From Erodium maritimum (Eukaryota; Streptophyta; Magnoliopsida; Geraniales; Geraniaceae), in assembly GCA_963921825.1 (NCBI GenBank), contig OY997594.1:33400956-33464955 (forward strand): 64,000 nucleotides of DNA, written 5' to 3'. Within the stretch, counting starts at the first letter, position 1, and the number at the start of each line of letters is the position of its first letter. Positions 52,711-63,996 of the stretch are shown piece after piece. A model generated the notes under the pieces. It was not told where the DNA came from. It made no database searches and saw nothing but the letters and a program-made list of their open reading frames with translations. The position numbers and the translations under genes were made by a program.

Positions 52711-55700
52711 TGTAATAACCACTCCCGGTCAACGCCAGTCAAACCTGCGAAAAACAGGAAAAATTAAAAAATTTTAAGACGAACACTTAATTGAACCTAA
52801 AATGACCCAGAGTGTCATACCGGACTTAAGTTGACCCCGATATTGACCAAAGTGAGTTCTGGGCGACTCAGGGCAACTTTCTGATCAATTTGGGAAATGT
52901 TGACTTTTCGTTGGAAAAGTCAACCGAGCGATGTTTTGGTCCATTCGAGGACCGTTTTGGATCCAAACAGCTTAGCCGTCGTCGCAGCGGTCTTAGTTGA
53001 GCTGTTTCCTTGTGGCGCCAAGTTTCGTAATTTTTGGGAAAGAGTGCCCGTTCGGGGCCCGAAACGTCCGATTTTCGCGAATCTGATTGGAAAATATCTA
53101 GGAGATATTTACCAAAAGGTGTAGGACCCACGTGACACTTGTCCAATATGTGGTGGTGTTAGTTTTGGGGTGGAAATAAAGATGAGAGGACAAGGGGTGG
53201 CCGACCATAAAGGGCAAAAAGAAAAAAAAATAGAAATTAGAGTTGGTTGTTTAGAAAGAGAAAGAAGAGAGAAGAAAGGGAGAGAAGGAGAAGAAGGAAG
53301 AGAGAAAGCTAGGGTTTGGGCACTATTCACGCCATATCCAACCCTTGGATCGTCTCGAGGAAATGAGCAATCTACTTCCCCTCGTTCTCCTCTACGGTAT
53401 ACACCGAACCGATTCTCGTTTTGACTAATTTTGGAAGTTAGGTTTTTGTAAAACTATTAGTTTAAGGTGGTTTTGATGTTGGGGTAATTGTTGGAGACGT
53501 TTTGGAGGTGTTTGGAGGGGAAAGATGACGTTTTCCGGTGACCGGAGGCTCGGGACAAGCTCCGGTCACCGTGGGTGGTGGCCGGCCGGCCATGGGTGGC
53601 CGGTCGGAGTTGGGACCAGCCACCACCATGGTGGCCGAGCCCCACTTTGAGCCCTAGGGCCTATGGCCAAGTGGGTCGGGTGGGGCCCACGTGCTCGGGT
53701 GCTCGGGTTTTATCGTTCGGGTGGTTTAAAACGTTCCCCGGACCATTTATCCTTAACCGAATCGAAAATTGGAATTAAATTGGAAAAGTTACAATTAACG
53801 GGTTTTAGAAACTTGAAACGAAAATTAATTGAATCGAGAGTCAGAATTCGATTCGGTCAAGTACATTGGGACCCTTGAATTATTCTAAGACCGTAGAAAC
53901 GAAAACGGGAATTTTTGGAGCCCCAGAAGGGCATTTACAAAACCCGGGCAGATTCGCCATGTCGGGCAAATCGGGCCTTGACGGGTCCCTTATCGACAAT
54001 GTCGAGTAGTTGGGAAGTTCGGGAGTGATCGACATTGTCGGGGTTAAGTTTGGGCATCGAGTTTAATGATTTTCAGTTTATTCCTGCAATTTGTTAAGTG
54101 CCTTTAAATTGTGTTATTTTAGATCGTGCCACGGACCGAGGCAAGGGAAAGCTGGGTGAGTGACTGAGATCATCACCGGAGCTCGTTGTTTGGCTTTTGG
54201 GAGAACACGCACGAGGTAGGGAAAAGTAGCCGGATCTCGGCCCTGACTAGGGAAAGTTAACAGTAGAATTGCATGTGACACCGGGGTGTCATGGGTTGAG
54301 TAGGTTATTGAATATTAGAAAGGCATGATACGGGAACTTAGAAATTATTGGAAATGCATGTGACACTTAGTAGTGTCGTAGGAGCAGAGAACCAAACGAT
54401 ATTAGAATTACTGGAGGCATATGACCATGCCCGGAGGTTGTTTGTGAATTTATCGATATTAGGAGTACTGGAGGAATATGACCATGCCCGGAGGTTGATT
54501 GAGAAACTTTTGATATTAGGACTGTTGGAGGCTTTGGTTAAGCCGGAGGTTGATTGATTATTGAGTGTCTTGGGTGGCCTTGAGAGCCCGTGTATTATGG
54601 TTGAGTCTTGGGTGGCCTTGAGAGCCCGTGTATTATGGTTGAGTCTTGGGTGGCCATGAGAGCCCGTGTTATTATTTGTGTTTTGGGTGGCCATGAGAGC
54701 TCGTACTTTACTGTTGGGGTTTTGGCTGGCCTGACCGAGTTAGAGTCTCGGGAGGTTGCGAGCATTCTTTGGCTGGCTTACGAGTTAGAGTCTCGGTAAG
54801 TTGCGAGCGTGTATTATTGTTGAGTTTTGGGTGGCCATGAGTGCCCGTGGGGTTGTTGAACCCGTGCCTTTACCTTTGGTGTTTTGGGTGGCCATGAGTG
54901 CTCGTGGGGTTGTGAACCCGTGTCTTTACTGTTGGTGGTTTGAGTGGCCGTGAGTGCCCGTGGGGTTGTTGAGCCCGTGAGTTACTGTTGGTGTATCTTG
55001 GGAGGCCGTGAGTGCCTGTGGGGCTGTTGAGTCCGTGTTTTACTGTTGGTGTGTCTTGGGAGGCCGTGCGTGCCTGTGGGGCTGTTGAGTCCGTGTTTTA
55101 CTGTTGGTGTGTCTTAGGAGGCCGTGAGTGCCTGTGGGGCTGTTGAGTCCGTGTTTTACTGTTGGTGTGTCTTGGGAGGCCGTGAGTGCCTATAGGCTGT
55201 TGAGTCCGTGTTTTACTGTTGGTGTGTCTTGGGGGCCGTGAGTGCCTGTGGGGCTGTTGAGTCCGAGTTTTACTGTTGGTGTCTTGGGTGGCCATGAGTG
55301 CCGGTGAGTGTTGAACCTGCGTTGTTAATGGTTGTTGTACTTGCTTGTGATTGTGATTGTGATTGTGATTGTGATTGTGATTGTGTTTGTGATTGTGGTT
55401 ACCTGAGGTTGGGGCCCGCTTCATGAAACGGGGGTCCACTAGCACACGCGTCTGCATGTTCAGACGGGGTAGGGGGCCCGCCCGCCAATAAAGGGGTCCT
55501 AGCCGCGCGTGTGTGGTTTGGGTTTGTGAGCATTCTTTGGCTGGCTTACGAGTTAGAGTCTCGGTAAGTTGCAAGCATTCTTCAGCTGGCTTACGAGTTA
55601 GAGTCTCGGTAAGTTGCAAGCATTCTTCGGCTGGCTTACGACTTAGAGTCTCGGTAATTTGCGAGCATTCTTGGGCTGGCCTGACCGAGTTAGAGTCTCG

Positions 55701-58700
55701 GGAGGGTGCGAGCGTTCTTGGCACTGAGCAGTTGGCAGCTGGTTTGCGATTGTAATAACCACTCCCGGTCAACGCCAGTCAAACCTGCGAAAAACAGGAA
55801 AATTTAAAATTTTTGGTCAGGCACTTAATTAAACCTGAAATTGACTCCGAGGGTCATACCGGACATAAGTTGACCCCGTTATCAACCCAAGTGAGTTCCG
55901 GGGGATTCAGGGCAACTTTCTGATCAATTTGGGAAATGTTGACTTTTCGCTGGAAAAGTCAACCGAGCGACGTTTTGGTCCATTCGAGGACCTTTTTGGA
56001 TCCAAAAAGCTTAGCCGTCGTCACAACGGTCTTAGTTGAGCCGTTTCGTTGTAGCCCGTGAAGTTTCGTAATTTCTTGGAAAAAGTGCCCGTTCGGGCCC
56101 CGAAACGACCGAATTTCGCGAATCTGAAAAGGTGTGGGACCCACTTGACACTTGTCAAATATGTGGTGGTGTTAGGTTTATTGAACAAAACAAAAGATGA
56201 GACATGTGATGGGTAGTTTGTATTTAAGTATTAGTTTTGATTTTTAAAACAAAATAAAAGGAAAGGGTGGTTGTTGTACACGTTCATTTCAATAAAAAGA
56301 GAACACTTGGAGAGAGAAAGTGGTGTTAGAAAGAAGAGAGAAGGAAGAGAGAAAAAGAGAAGAGGTTGGAGGAATTTGTGACGTTTCTCGTCGATCAAAC
56401 CGGTGGATCGTCTCAACGATAAAAGAATCGAGCTCACATCGACATTCCCTACGGTGAGAACCTAACCGGTTTTAATTTTGGAACGTTTGAATTTTAGGGT
56501 TTGAGTTTAAACGGTTTGATTAAGGTTGGGTTTTGTTTAAGATTGGTTTAAAGATGAATGGTAGAGGTTTGGGGTTCGTTAGGAACGTTTTGGGGCAAAA
56601 AGGGAATTTTGCCATTGTGGCTGTGTGGGGCCCACATGCCCGGGTATCGGGTTTTTGTGTTCGGGTGGTTTAGGACGTTCTCCAAGTCGTTAATCCACAC
56701 CCGGATCGAAATTTGGAATTAAATTGCGAAAGTTGTAATAATCGGGTTTAGAAACTTTAAACGTCAATTAATTGACTCGGAAGTCGGAATTCGATTCCCT
56801 CAAGTACATTGGGACCCTTGAATTATTCTAAGATCGTAGAAACGAAAACGGGAATTTTTGGAGCCCCGGAAGGGCATTTACAAAACCCGGGCAGATTCGC
56901 CATGTCGGGCAAATCGGGCCTTTACGGGTCCCTTATCGACAATGTCGAGTAATTGGGAAGTTTGGGAGTGATCGACATTGTCGGGGTTAAGTTTGGGCAT
57001 CAAGTTTAATGATTTTCAGTTTATTCCTGTGAGTTGTTAAGTGCCTTTAAATTGTGTTATTTTAGATCGTGCCACGGACCGAGGCAAGGGAAAGCTGGGT
57101 GAGTGACTGAGATCATCACCAGAGCTCGTTGGTTGGCTTTTGGGAGAACACGCACGAGGTAGGGAAAAGTAGCCGGATCTCGGCCCTGACTGGGGAAAGT
57201 TAACAGTAGAATTGCATGTGACACCGGGGTGTCGTGGGTTAAGTATGTTATCGAATATTAGAAAGGCATGATACGGGAACGTATCGAATATTGGAAATGC
57301 ATGTGACACTTAGTAGTGTCGTAGGAGCAGAGAACTTAGTGATACTAGAATTACTGGAGGCATATGACCATGCCCGGAGGTTGATTGTGATCTTATCAAT
57401 ATTAGGAGTACTGGAGGCATATGACCATGCCCGGAGGTTGATTGAGAAACTGTTGATATTAGGACTGTTGGAGGCATTGGTTATGCCGGAGGTTGACTGT
57501 TTATTTGGTGTCTTGGGTGGCCTTGAGAGCCCGTGCTATTATTATTGTTGAGTCTTGGGTGGTCATGAGAGCCCGTGTTATTATTTGTGTTTTGGGTGGC
57601 CATGAGAGCCCGTACTTTACTATTGGTGTTTTGGGTGGTCATGAGTGCCCGTAGGGTTGTCGAACCCGTGTCTTTACCTTTGGTGCTTTGGGAGGCCGTG
57701 AGTGCCTATGGGGCTGTTGAGTCTGTGTTTTACTGTTGGTGTATCTTGGGAGGCCGTGAGTGCTTGTGGGGCTGTTGAGTCCGTGTTTTACTGTTGGTGT
57801 CTTGGGTGGCCATGAGAGCCCGTGTATTATTGTTGGTGTCTTGGGTGGCCTTGAGAGCCCGTGTTTTACTGTTGGGATGTCTTGGGAGGCCATGAGTGCC
57901 CGTGGGGTCGTTGAGCCCGTGAGTTACAGTTGGTGTGTCTTGGGAGGCCATGAGGGCCCGTAGGGTTGTTGAACCCGAGTCCTTACCGTTGGAGTCTTGA
58001 GTGGCCATGAGTGCCTGTGGAGTGTTGAACTGGTCTTGTTACTGTTTGTTGAGCTTTGCTGGTGATTGTGTTTGCCCGGGGTTAGTAACCCGACTTCGTA
58101 TCGAGGAGTGGTGTGGATTTTGGCAGGTTACGAGCATTCTTTGGCTGGCCTGACCAAATTCGAGTCTCAACAGGTTTTGAGCATTCTTTGGCTAGCCTGT
58201 TCCGTGTCCGGATCCCGAAAGGTTATGAGCATTCTTTGGCTAGCCTGATCCGTGACCGGATCTCGGCAGGTTACGAGCATTCTTTGGCTGGCCTGATCCG
58301 TGTTCGAGTCTCGGCAGGTTGTGAGCATTCTTTGGCTAGCCTGATCCGTGTTCGCGTGATTGGGGGAGGTTACTGAGCAGCTGGTATGCGATCCTTTATG
58401 ATCTTGTTTGGTGTGCGATCCTTTGTGATCTTGGGTGTTGCGTGGTGGTCTTTTGAGTCCTTGGAAGAGGTCGTGATCGTTGTGTCGGGTCTACATTACG
58501 AGTCCGAGTGTTGAGTCTGTCGAGGAAAGTAACGGGTTGTGTGTCAGTCGAGTACTTGAGTTTGGGGATTGTATTCCCGGTGTTGGGTTTGGTTTTGGTG
58601 TTACCGACATTGTCTGCTAATTATGTCGTAGTCAGTCTGTTATCCGTGGTGGTGAGCGAACGCTCACCCTTAGCTGCTTTTCCTACAGGTACCGGTCGCA

Positions 58701-59483
58701 GGTTGGACTAGGTGAGCTTCTGAAGCTTGAAGAGCTAGGAGCGGGAGTCTGGGTTTTACTTTCGAGTCTAGTGACGGATACCTTGTTTTTGTCAACTTGT
58801 TGGGACTGATTTTGAGTTGTAAATATTATTTTGTTGAACTAAACTGGTATTTTAAAGTGATTATTATTTTAAATGTTCGCGTCCCGAGTTCGATTTACTG
58901 AAATTGGGGCGTGACAACGATCCTTTGTGATCTTGTTTGGTGTGCGATCCTTGGTGATCTTGTTTGGTGTTGCATAGCTTTCTTTTGAGTCCTTGGAAGA
59001 GGTCGTGATCGTTGTGTCGGGTCTACCTTGCGTGTCAGAGTGTTGAGTTGGTCAAGAAAGGTAACAGTGGGTGTATTATTCAGTCATAATACTTGGGTTG
59101 GGGACAGTGTTCCCCAGTGTTGACTTTGTTTTTGGTGTTACCGGCTTTGTCTGCTAATTATGCCGTAGTCAGTCTGTTATCCGTGGTGGTGAGCGAACGC
59201 TCACCCCTAGCTGCTTTTCCTACAGGTACCGGTCGCAGGTTGGACTAGGTGAGGTTTTGAGGCTTGAAGAGCTAGGAGCGGGATTCTGGGTTGTTGTCTT
59301 TTGAGTCTAGTGACGGATACCTTGTACTTTTGTCCACGTGTTGGGACGTATTTTAAGTTGTAATTATTATTTTTTTTAATTAAATAGAGATTTTAAAGTG
59401 TTTATCCAAAACAGGTTTCATCGTTTTATTGTTTTAAAACGTTCACGCTCCAGGTTCGGTTTTACTGAAATTGGGGCGTGACA
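52711..59483 (+). mobile_element. Gypsy 3' LTR (outer), split by a nested solo LTR
   Basis: Begins TGTAATAACCACTCCCGG and ends TTGGGGCGTGACA. It consists of 52711-55750 and 58922-59483, about 3.6 kb. Contents in order: U3-like part with GGAAAAGTCAACCGAGCG; a CT/AG-rich stretch; a candidate splice donor region; palindromes at about 53940-54050 (CGACAATGTCG and CGACATTGTCG); the hairpin cluster 54270-54385; minisatellites 54560-55720 with a GATTGT tract at 55343-55395; then, after the insert, CGATCCTTTGTGATCTTG repeats and the conserved stem-loop 59185-59226. Confidence 0.88.
55751..58916 (+). mobile_element. Nested solo LTR inside the 3' LTR
   Basis: A complete 3166 bp LTR, TGTAATAACC to TTGGGGCGTGACA, flanked by GCGAT (55746-55750) and ACGAT (58917-58921). 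Removing it restores the GCTGGTTTGCGAT-CCTTTGTGATC order of the outer LTR, matching the intact copy near 41010-41040. It contains an AG-rich stretch (56320-56350), a donor-like CTACG/GTGAGAAC at about 56450, the hairpin cluster 57215-57325, minisatellites 57500-58350 and the stem-loop block 58612-58690. Confidence 0.92.
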
Positions 59484-59998
59484 CGGGCAATGTTCTAGGT
59501 GCGAGGTAGAGTGAGGATCTCAGTAAGTTGACCCCAAACTCCATACGCACGACTCCGATGACGTCTTCAACCGATTGGATTTTTCCCTGCAAATTTATGA
59601 TCTCCGCTCGGATTTTATCCCGTACAGCTCGGATGTCATCCCGTACAGCTCGGACATCAGCCGGGACTACCGAATGAGCCGTCGGGGCGTGATCTCCCAC
59701 ATCGTCCAGTACGGGCTCTTCACACTATCGAAGAAGACTCTCAGCTACGTCATCTCTTCCAGATGTCTCTGCACCCTACCGATGAGAGCATTCACCCACT
59801 TCTTCTCTTCTGGTTCTGGATGGCTCTGCACCCATCCCCTCATCCATAACATCAAGGACCGAAGGAGCTGCAGGTGTCGGTCGTACATCCTCATCATCCC
59901 ATTCAATGGAGCCTCCATTCTCCAAAATTTCCGTCATACGATCAATCATGGCATTCGGAGAATCTTCTTAAACGACCCCAATATTTTGATTATGCAGA
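59484..59998 (+). repeat. Right copy of the 515 bp direct repeat flanking the gypsy element
   Basis: Starts CGGGCAATGTTCTAGGTGCG right after the LTR end and ends ATTTTGATTATGCAGA, then continues uninterrupted into the MULE (ATTTCCCTTTCTGCTTC). See the left copy at 49524-50038. Confidence 0.92.
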
Positions 59999-61130
59999 AT
60001 TTCCCTTTCTGCTTCAATCGAGATGAGGACACTCTGACTCACCTGCACCTGCACAGACATAATAATTACACTCAATTTATATTTCCGAGCTACTTCAAAA
60101 TGAAATAGATATTAACACAATTGCACTGTATTACCTCGGCTTTTGCAAGTTCGCTTGAAACCTCCTTTGGAGACGGTGCCTTGGGCCACGACATGGTCCA
60201 TTTGAACAATCTTGGGAGGTCCGCAGTGTACTTTTCATTCACCTTCCCCCATTTTTCTAGTAACTTTTGGGATACACTCGAATGCCAACATCTGTTACAC
60301 AAATCAATTAATTTATAAGCAATATGGTAATGGGATATTAATTATGCTAATAATAATATTATCATTACTATTTTACATACCGTAAACACTGGGAGAAAGC
60401 CTCTAATGGTGTATGTGGGCCCCAATCGACCTGGCGCAATCGTCGTTTTCTTCGCTTTCAGGTCTTGGTGACACTCTTTCCTTACATGTAGGAAGGAGAC
60501 ATACCCCCATGGGAAGTTGTTGAACATTTTTAAGTTATCCATTAACCTCATCCACTTTCTGCAATTTGTTTCTCTTTCTTGGTGTTTGGTAGCAATGCAT
60601 CAACAACGAACAACAGGTGAGCCAGCTTGCATATTTCTTCATATGGCTCGTTCCTACGACTCCTCGATTCCAACCGCTTTGCCAGAAGCTCCTTCAACCT
60701 TTTCTCCAAGTCCAACACCGTCACTCCACGTCGATTATTTGGAAAATGTTTCTATTGAAATACCTTCGAATCAATTTTTTTTATCAACACTTCATCTTCT
60801 AGGTTCGGCGTTGAGCAGTTTAACCCCCTGATCAATGCGTATTATTTTATGGACAACCTGATCGGTGTCCCTTTCATGATGAACCACAACTCAGAGGCTC
60901 GACTCATCTTTGTATTCCTAACGAGGAGGGACCACGCTAGGTTGTTGGAGTGGCCAAACTTAATCGGAAGATTCATGAACCTACCGAATGGACCCTCTTT
61001 TATAGCTTGAAATGTGGGTCTATCATCTTCAATTCTTTCCCTAGCTCTTCCAGATGTTTGTACCCACACCTCATTGTGACCCGACAGTCGAAGAACTCTT
61101 GTTCTTCTTGTAGTACAATTCCCTGGTATA
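59484..61130 (-). pseudogene. N-terminal half of the MULE Ulp1-like protein: DUF1985 domain
   Basis: From about 61069 the minus strand encodes FGRFMNLPIKFGHSNNLAWS, LLVRNTKMSRASELWFIMKG and TPIRLSI, then after a TAA (60842-60844) YALIRGLNCSTPN, then DLEKRLKELLAKRLESRSR and KLAHLLFVVDALLPNTKKEK, NNFPWGYVSFLH, GFLPVF and EKWGKVNEKYTADLPRLFKW. This is the DUF1985 order found upstream of the Ulp1 domain in plant MULE proteins. An intron 60292-60380 has good sites (GTATGT...TGTAACAG). At least one stop and two to three frameshifts break it. The gene continued into 50038-48101 before the gypsy element split it. Confidence 0.75.
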
Positions 61131-61268
61131 TCAATAATTAAAAAACATTAGTATTACATGTACAACTAAATGAAAAATATATAAGTGAAATGGTAATTTA
61201 AAATTTAGTTAAAAAATATTACTCGTCGATCGGTAATACATCTCGCCGATCAATAATTTCAGAGAGTT

Positions 61269-61860
61269 TTGGGTCCCATTGTCTGGGGTCATTCCTCCGC
61301 CGAATGGGTCCAAACGACGACGTCTTGGCCCCTTTCCAGAGAAGGATCAAATCTCAGTCGTTTGGTCCCATTCGGCGGCGGAATGACCCAAACGACGACG
61401 TTTGGCCCTTTGTTCAACAAGGACCAGATCACCGTCGTTTGGGCCCATTCGGCGGTGGAATGACCCCAATGACGTTTTGGTCCTTGTTGAACAAATGGAC
61501 GATACACCATTTTTTGGGGTCATTCCACCGCCGAATGGGACCAAACAACGGGGATTTGGTCCTTCTCCGGCAAGGAGCCAAGACGCCGTCGTTTGGGCCC
61601 ATTCGGCGGAGGAATGGCCCCAAACCACGACGTTTGGGCTTTGTTGAACAAAGGTCCAAAACGCCGTTGTTTGGGATCATTCGGCTGCCGAATGGGACCA
61701 AACGACGACATCGTGGCCTCTTGCCGGAGAGGGACCCAATCCCCGTAGTTTGGCCCCATTCGGCGGAGGAATGACCCCAAACCGTCGTCGTTTGGTCCCA
61801 ATCCGCAGCCGAACGGCTCAAACCTACGTGGATTTTTTGCCTCTCCAGCAAGGGCCCAAA
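61269..61860. repeat. Diverged tandem repeats with CATTCGGCGGAGGAATG motif, block 3
   Basis: Units of about 60-100 bp carry CCCATTCGGCGGCGGAATGA, AACGACGACGTTTGG and GTTGAACAAAGG; some units appear in inverted form (CATTCCACCGCCGAATGGG), so the block can fold back. The many overlapping frames on both strands are a by-product. It shares its core motif with 45980-46260 and 47568-47790. Confidence 0.7.
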
Positions 61861-62449
61861 AGCCCTAAGTTTGGCCCCCCCCCCCAAACGCCGTGCATTG
61901 GCCGCCCTCTCCAGCGATGACCCGATGAACCCATAACCCTCAACCCATTTTTTCATTCAAACCAAAACAAAATCTATCCTAAATGCAAAGTTCCACTCGT
62001 ATTTGGTTGAAATAGAAGAAGCTCGTCGTTGCCGTGGAAGCTCGGATTTACAGAGAGAGAGCGCGCGGGAGAGATGAGTTTTTTTTTTTTAATGACATGT
62101 ACATACAAAGGAGAAGGAAGATGAAGAGTTGGAGAAAACGGGGAGGGGTATAAGTATATTTCCATTATTATCGATCTAAAATAAAACAAAACAAATAAAT
62201 GCCAAAAAAAGGAAACTACCCTGTGAATTGAATTAACTCTCAAGACCTTCTGGATAATTTCCCCCTAAAAAAACATAATGCAAATTGGTGTTTAGGACTA
62301 AAATTGTTGTTAAAAAAAAGAGAATGGTTGTGTGGTGGTGGTGCCGGACTAAAGTTGGGTTAGTTTTGACCTTGATTGTTTCTTAGAGGATCAATAGAAC
62401 GACCAAAATTGGGGTCTCCGCTTGAAATGTCATTAGTCAACCGCCCGCC
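61861..62449. other. Right end of the MULE region; no gene seen
   Basis: C run (13 nt at 61877-61889), a T run (62080-62090) and AT-rich sequence to about 62300. The MULE right terminus should be here, but no inverted repeat matching the left end could be recognised. Confidence 0.35.
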
Positions 62450-63182
62450 AAAACCATGAACCATCACAGCCTGCTAGTGCTAAGCCACTGCTGGGCGGTC
62501 CCACATAATCAACGGTGGAGAGAGATCACTGCCATCACAGCTCCGTCTTGTTTTGTCGTTTTTCTTTTGTCCTCTCTTTTTCGCCTTTACTCTTCTTCCC
62601 TTTGGGTGATTATGAATTGGTCTAGAACAAGAAACCTTGATTCCAGTAGTTAATTTCACTGGAACGAGAGGTGGTAGTTGGTACCTCATAAGCGTGTGAC
62701 TCTTATCTTTCTCATCTCGGAGACTCGGTCTGTTTTCTCCACAATCTTCTCTCTTTTGTCTCCTTTCCTCCTACTTGGTGGAGGATTTTGATGTCTTCGG
62801 ATTGTTGATGCACTACTCAATTCTGGGTTTTTCTTCTTTTTCCTTTATGGGTTTGGGTGCTTGCTGTTGCTAGATTATCTTTTTTATCCATGGAGGCTCG
62901 CTTGTGAGGTGTTTGGTATCCCCCTTCATTTCTGATTATGTTGCTGGTTTTGGGGATATAAGGCTTACGGCTTCTGATTTGATCTAAAGTTCCATACTTT
63001 TGAGCATAATCTCGACTTCTGAGAGCTGGGCTGTGGCCATTTTGCATGTTGGAGGTGTCTGGTCTTTTGGGCTGGAAGGTTTTGGAGTCTCTAGTTGTTC
63101 AACTACTATTGATTCGGTGGGATTGTTGCCTGTTGGGGGTTGAGTTAGCTTCTTGTCATTCCTCTGGTTTTAGCATCACCTG
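62450..63182 (+). other. Candidate 5' UTR exon of a host gene
   Basis: CT-rich sequence (TTTTTCTTTTGTCCTCTC at about 62558) without long frames, ending at CATCACCTG before GTAAGT (63183-63188), a near-consensus splice donor. The start of transcription is not defined. No transposon motif is visible from here to the end of the window. Confidence 0.4.
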
Positions 63183-63939
63183 GTAAGTCTAGTTACATTG
63201 TTCGCTGTTTTGGAATAAAAAGCTAAGATCGTAAGTGAGTTCACCCAGTTGTTGAATCAGATCAGATGTTATGGAATCTTAACGCCTGTGGGTATTTAGT
63301 AATTCCTGTTGGAGCTCAACATTTACAAGGGCATTTCTATGCATCATAGCATCACCTTTTTGATCTACTTTACCTATTTAAAGAACTTCATTAAGTTGGT
63401 GACCTGTAAAATCAGTATGTAGTGATGCATTAATTGGAAAAAGAAGAGAACTTTGAACAGTCAGGGAAATTTTTGAGCTTGTAAAGACCAATGGATTAGA
63501 GAGATAGATGATAGTTCTCTCTACAAAACTGTATTTTCATCACCTTTTAGTGTCTATACCATGCGAGGGGTTGACATAATAAGTTTGAGATGGATACCTG
63601 TACTTCTTATGATCTGGTAGGGAGTGAGGTTGTTAAATGTAATTGCACCTTGAATTGTCTTCTCCCAGCCCTTTTTGGTTATCTAATCGTCAATAGCTTT
63701 GGCTCAAACTATTTAGAGGTACACATATAGTTGATTGTGGCTCAATACCCTGTACCCATGCTCACGATGCAAAGAACCAAATTCCACAGTTTGGAGTTCC
63801 TCATTCTCATAATAAGCCATTGATTTTCTTGTGGAAAGTTTACCTTACAGAATCCTAATTCTGCCACGCTGTTTTATTTATTGTTCTTTAGGTGACATAA
63901 TTGTAGCTGATTTACTAATACAAGATTGTTTGCTTCTGA

Positions 63940-63996
63940 ATGGGGACTGATGATGCTGAAGTAGTGGAGAAACTGCCATATTCTTGTTCCTTCAAG
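63940..63996 (+). CDS. First coding exon of an unidentified host gene (partial, leaves the window)
   Basis: The ATG at 63940 is preceded directly by an in-frame TGA, so it is the first codon of its frame. It encodes MGTDDAEVVEKLPYSCSFK (19 codons) and reaches AAG followed by GTAT at 63997, a plausible splice donor, or may simply continue. A splice acceptor TTGTTCTTTAG lies at 63881-63891, giving a 5' UTR intron of 709 bp (63183-63891) and an exon starting at 63892. Nineteen residues do not identify the family. Confidence 0.45.

Larger units (their letters stand above)
50039..59483 (+). mobile_element. Gag-only Ty3/gypsy element without 5' LTR
   Basis: The internal region starts directly at the primer site and holds a 1.2 kb leader, gag (51238-52125 plus remnant), a polypurine tract and a 3' LTR (52711-59483, itself carrying a nested solo LTR). 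Protease, reverse transcriptase and integrase are absent: only about 300 bp lie between the CCHC knuckle and the polypurine tract. The 5' LTR is missing to the base. The outer flanks are a 515 bp direct repeat rather than a 5 bp duplication. The layout is that of a non-autonomous gag-only derivative. Confidence 0.85.
42480..62260. mobile_element. Decayed KAONASHI-type Mutator-like element (approximate limits)
   Basis: The unit consists of a MuDR transposase pseudogene on the plus strand (43391-45838) and, convergent to it, a DUF1985 plus Ulp1-like gene on the minus strand (61130-48101). These are the two genes of Ulp1-carrying plant MULEs. A motif CCCCATTCGGCGGAGG recurs in both intergenic blocks and near the right end. 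Without the 9.4 kb gypsy insertion and its duplicated flank the element would be about 9-10 kb. Limits are approximate because no terminal inverted repeats or target duplication could be read. Confidence 0.6.

Noticed and set aside
53170-53424. 84-codon Lys/Glu/Arg-rich frame
   Set aside because: It is the AG-rich stretch present in every LTR of the family (CT-rich on the other strand, for example 17150-17220); the composition explains the open frame.
61304-61956. Overlapping 90-175 codon frames on both strands
   Set aside because: All derive from the diverged CATTCGGCGG repeats; none has a recognisable domain or better start context.
42480-62260. Attempt to pair the MULE ends as terminal inverted repeats
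   Set aside because: Only scattered short matches between 42480-42950 and the complement of 62000-62340 were found by eye. An alignment is needed, so no inverted repeat is annotated.
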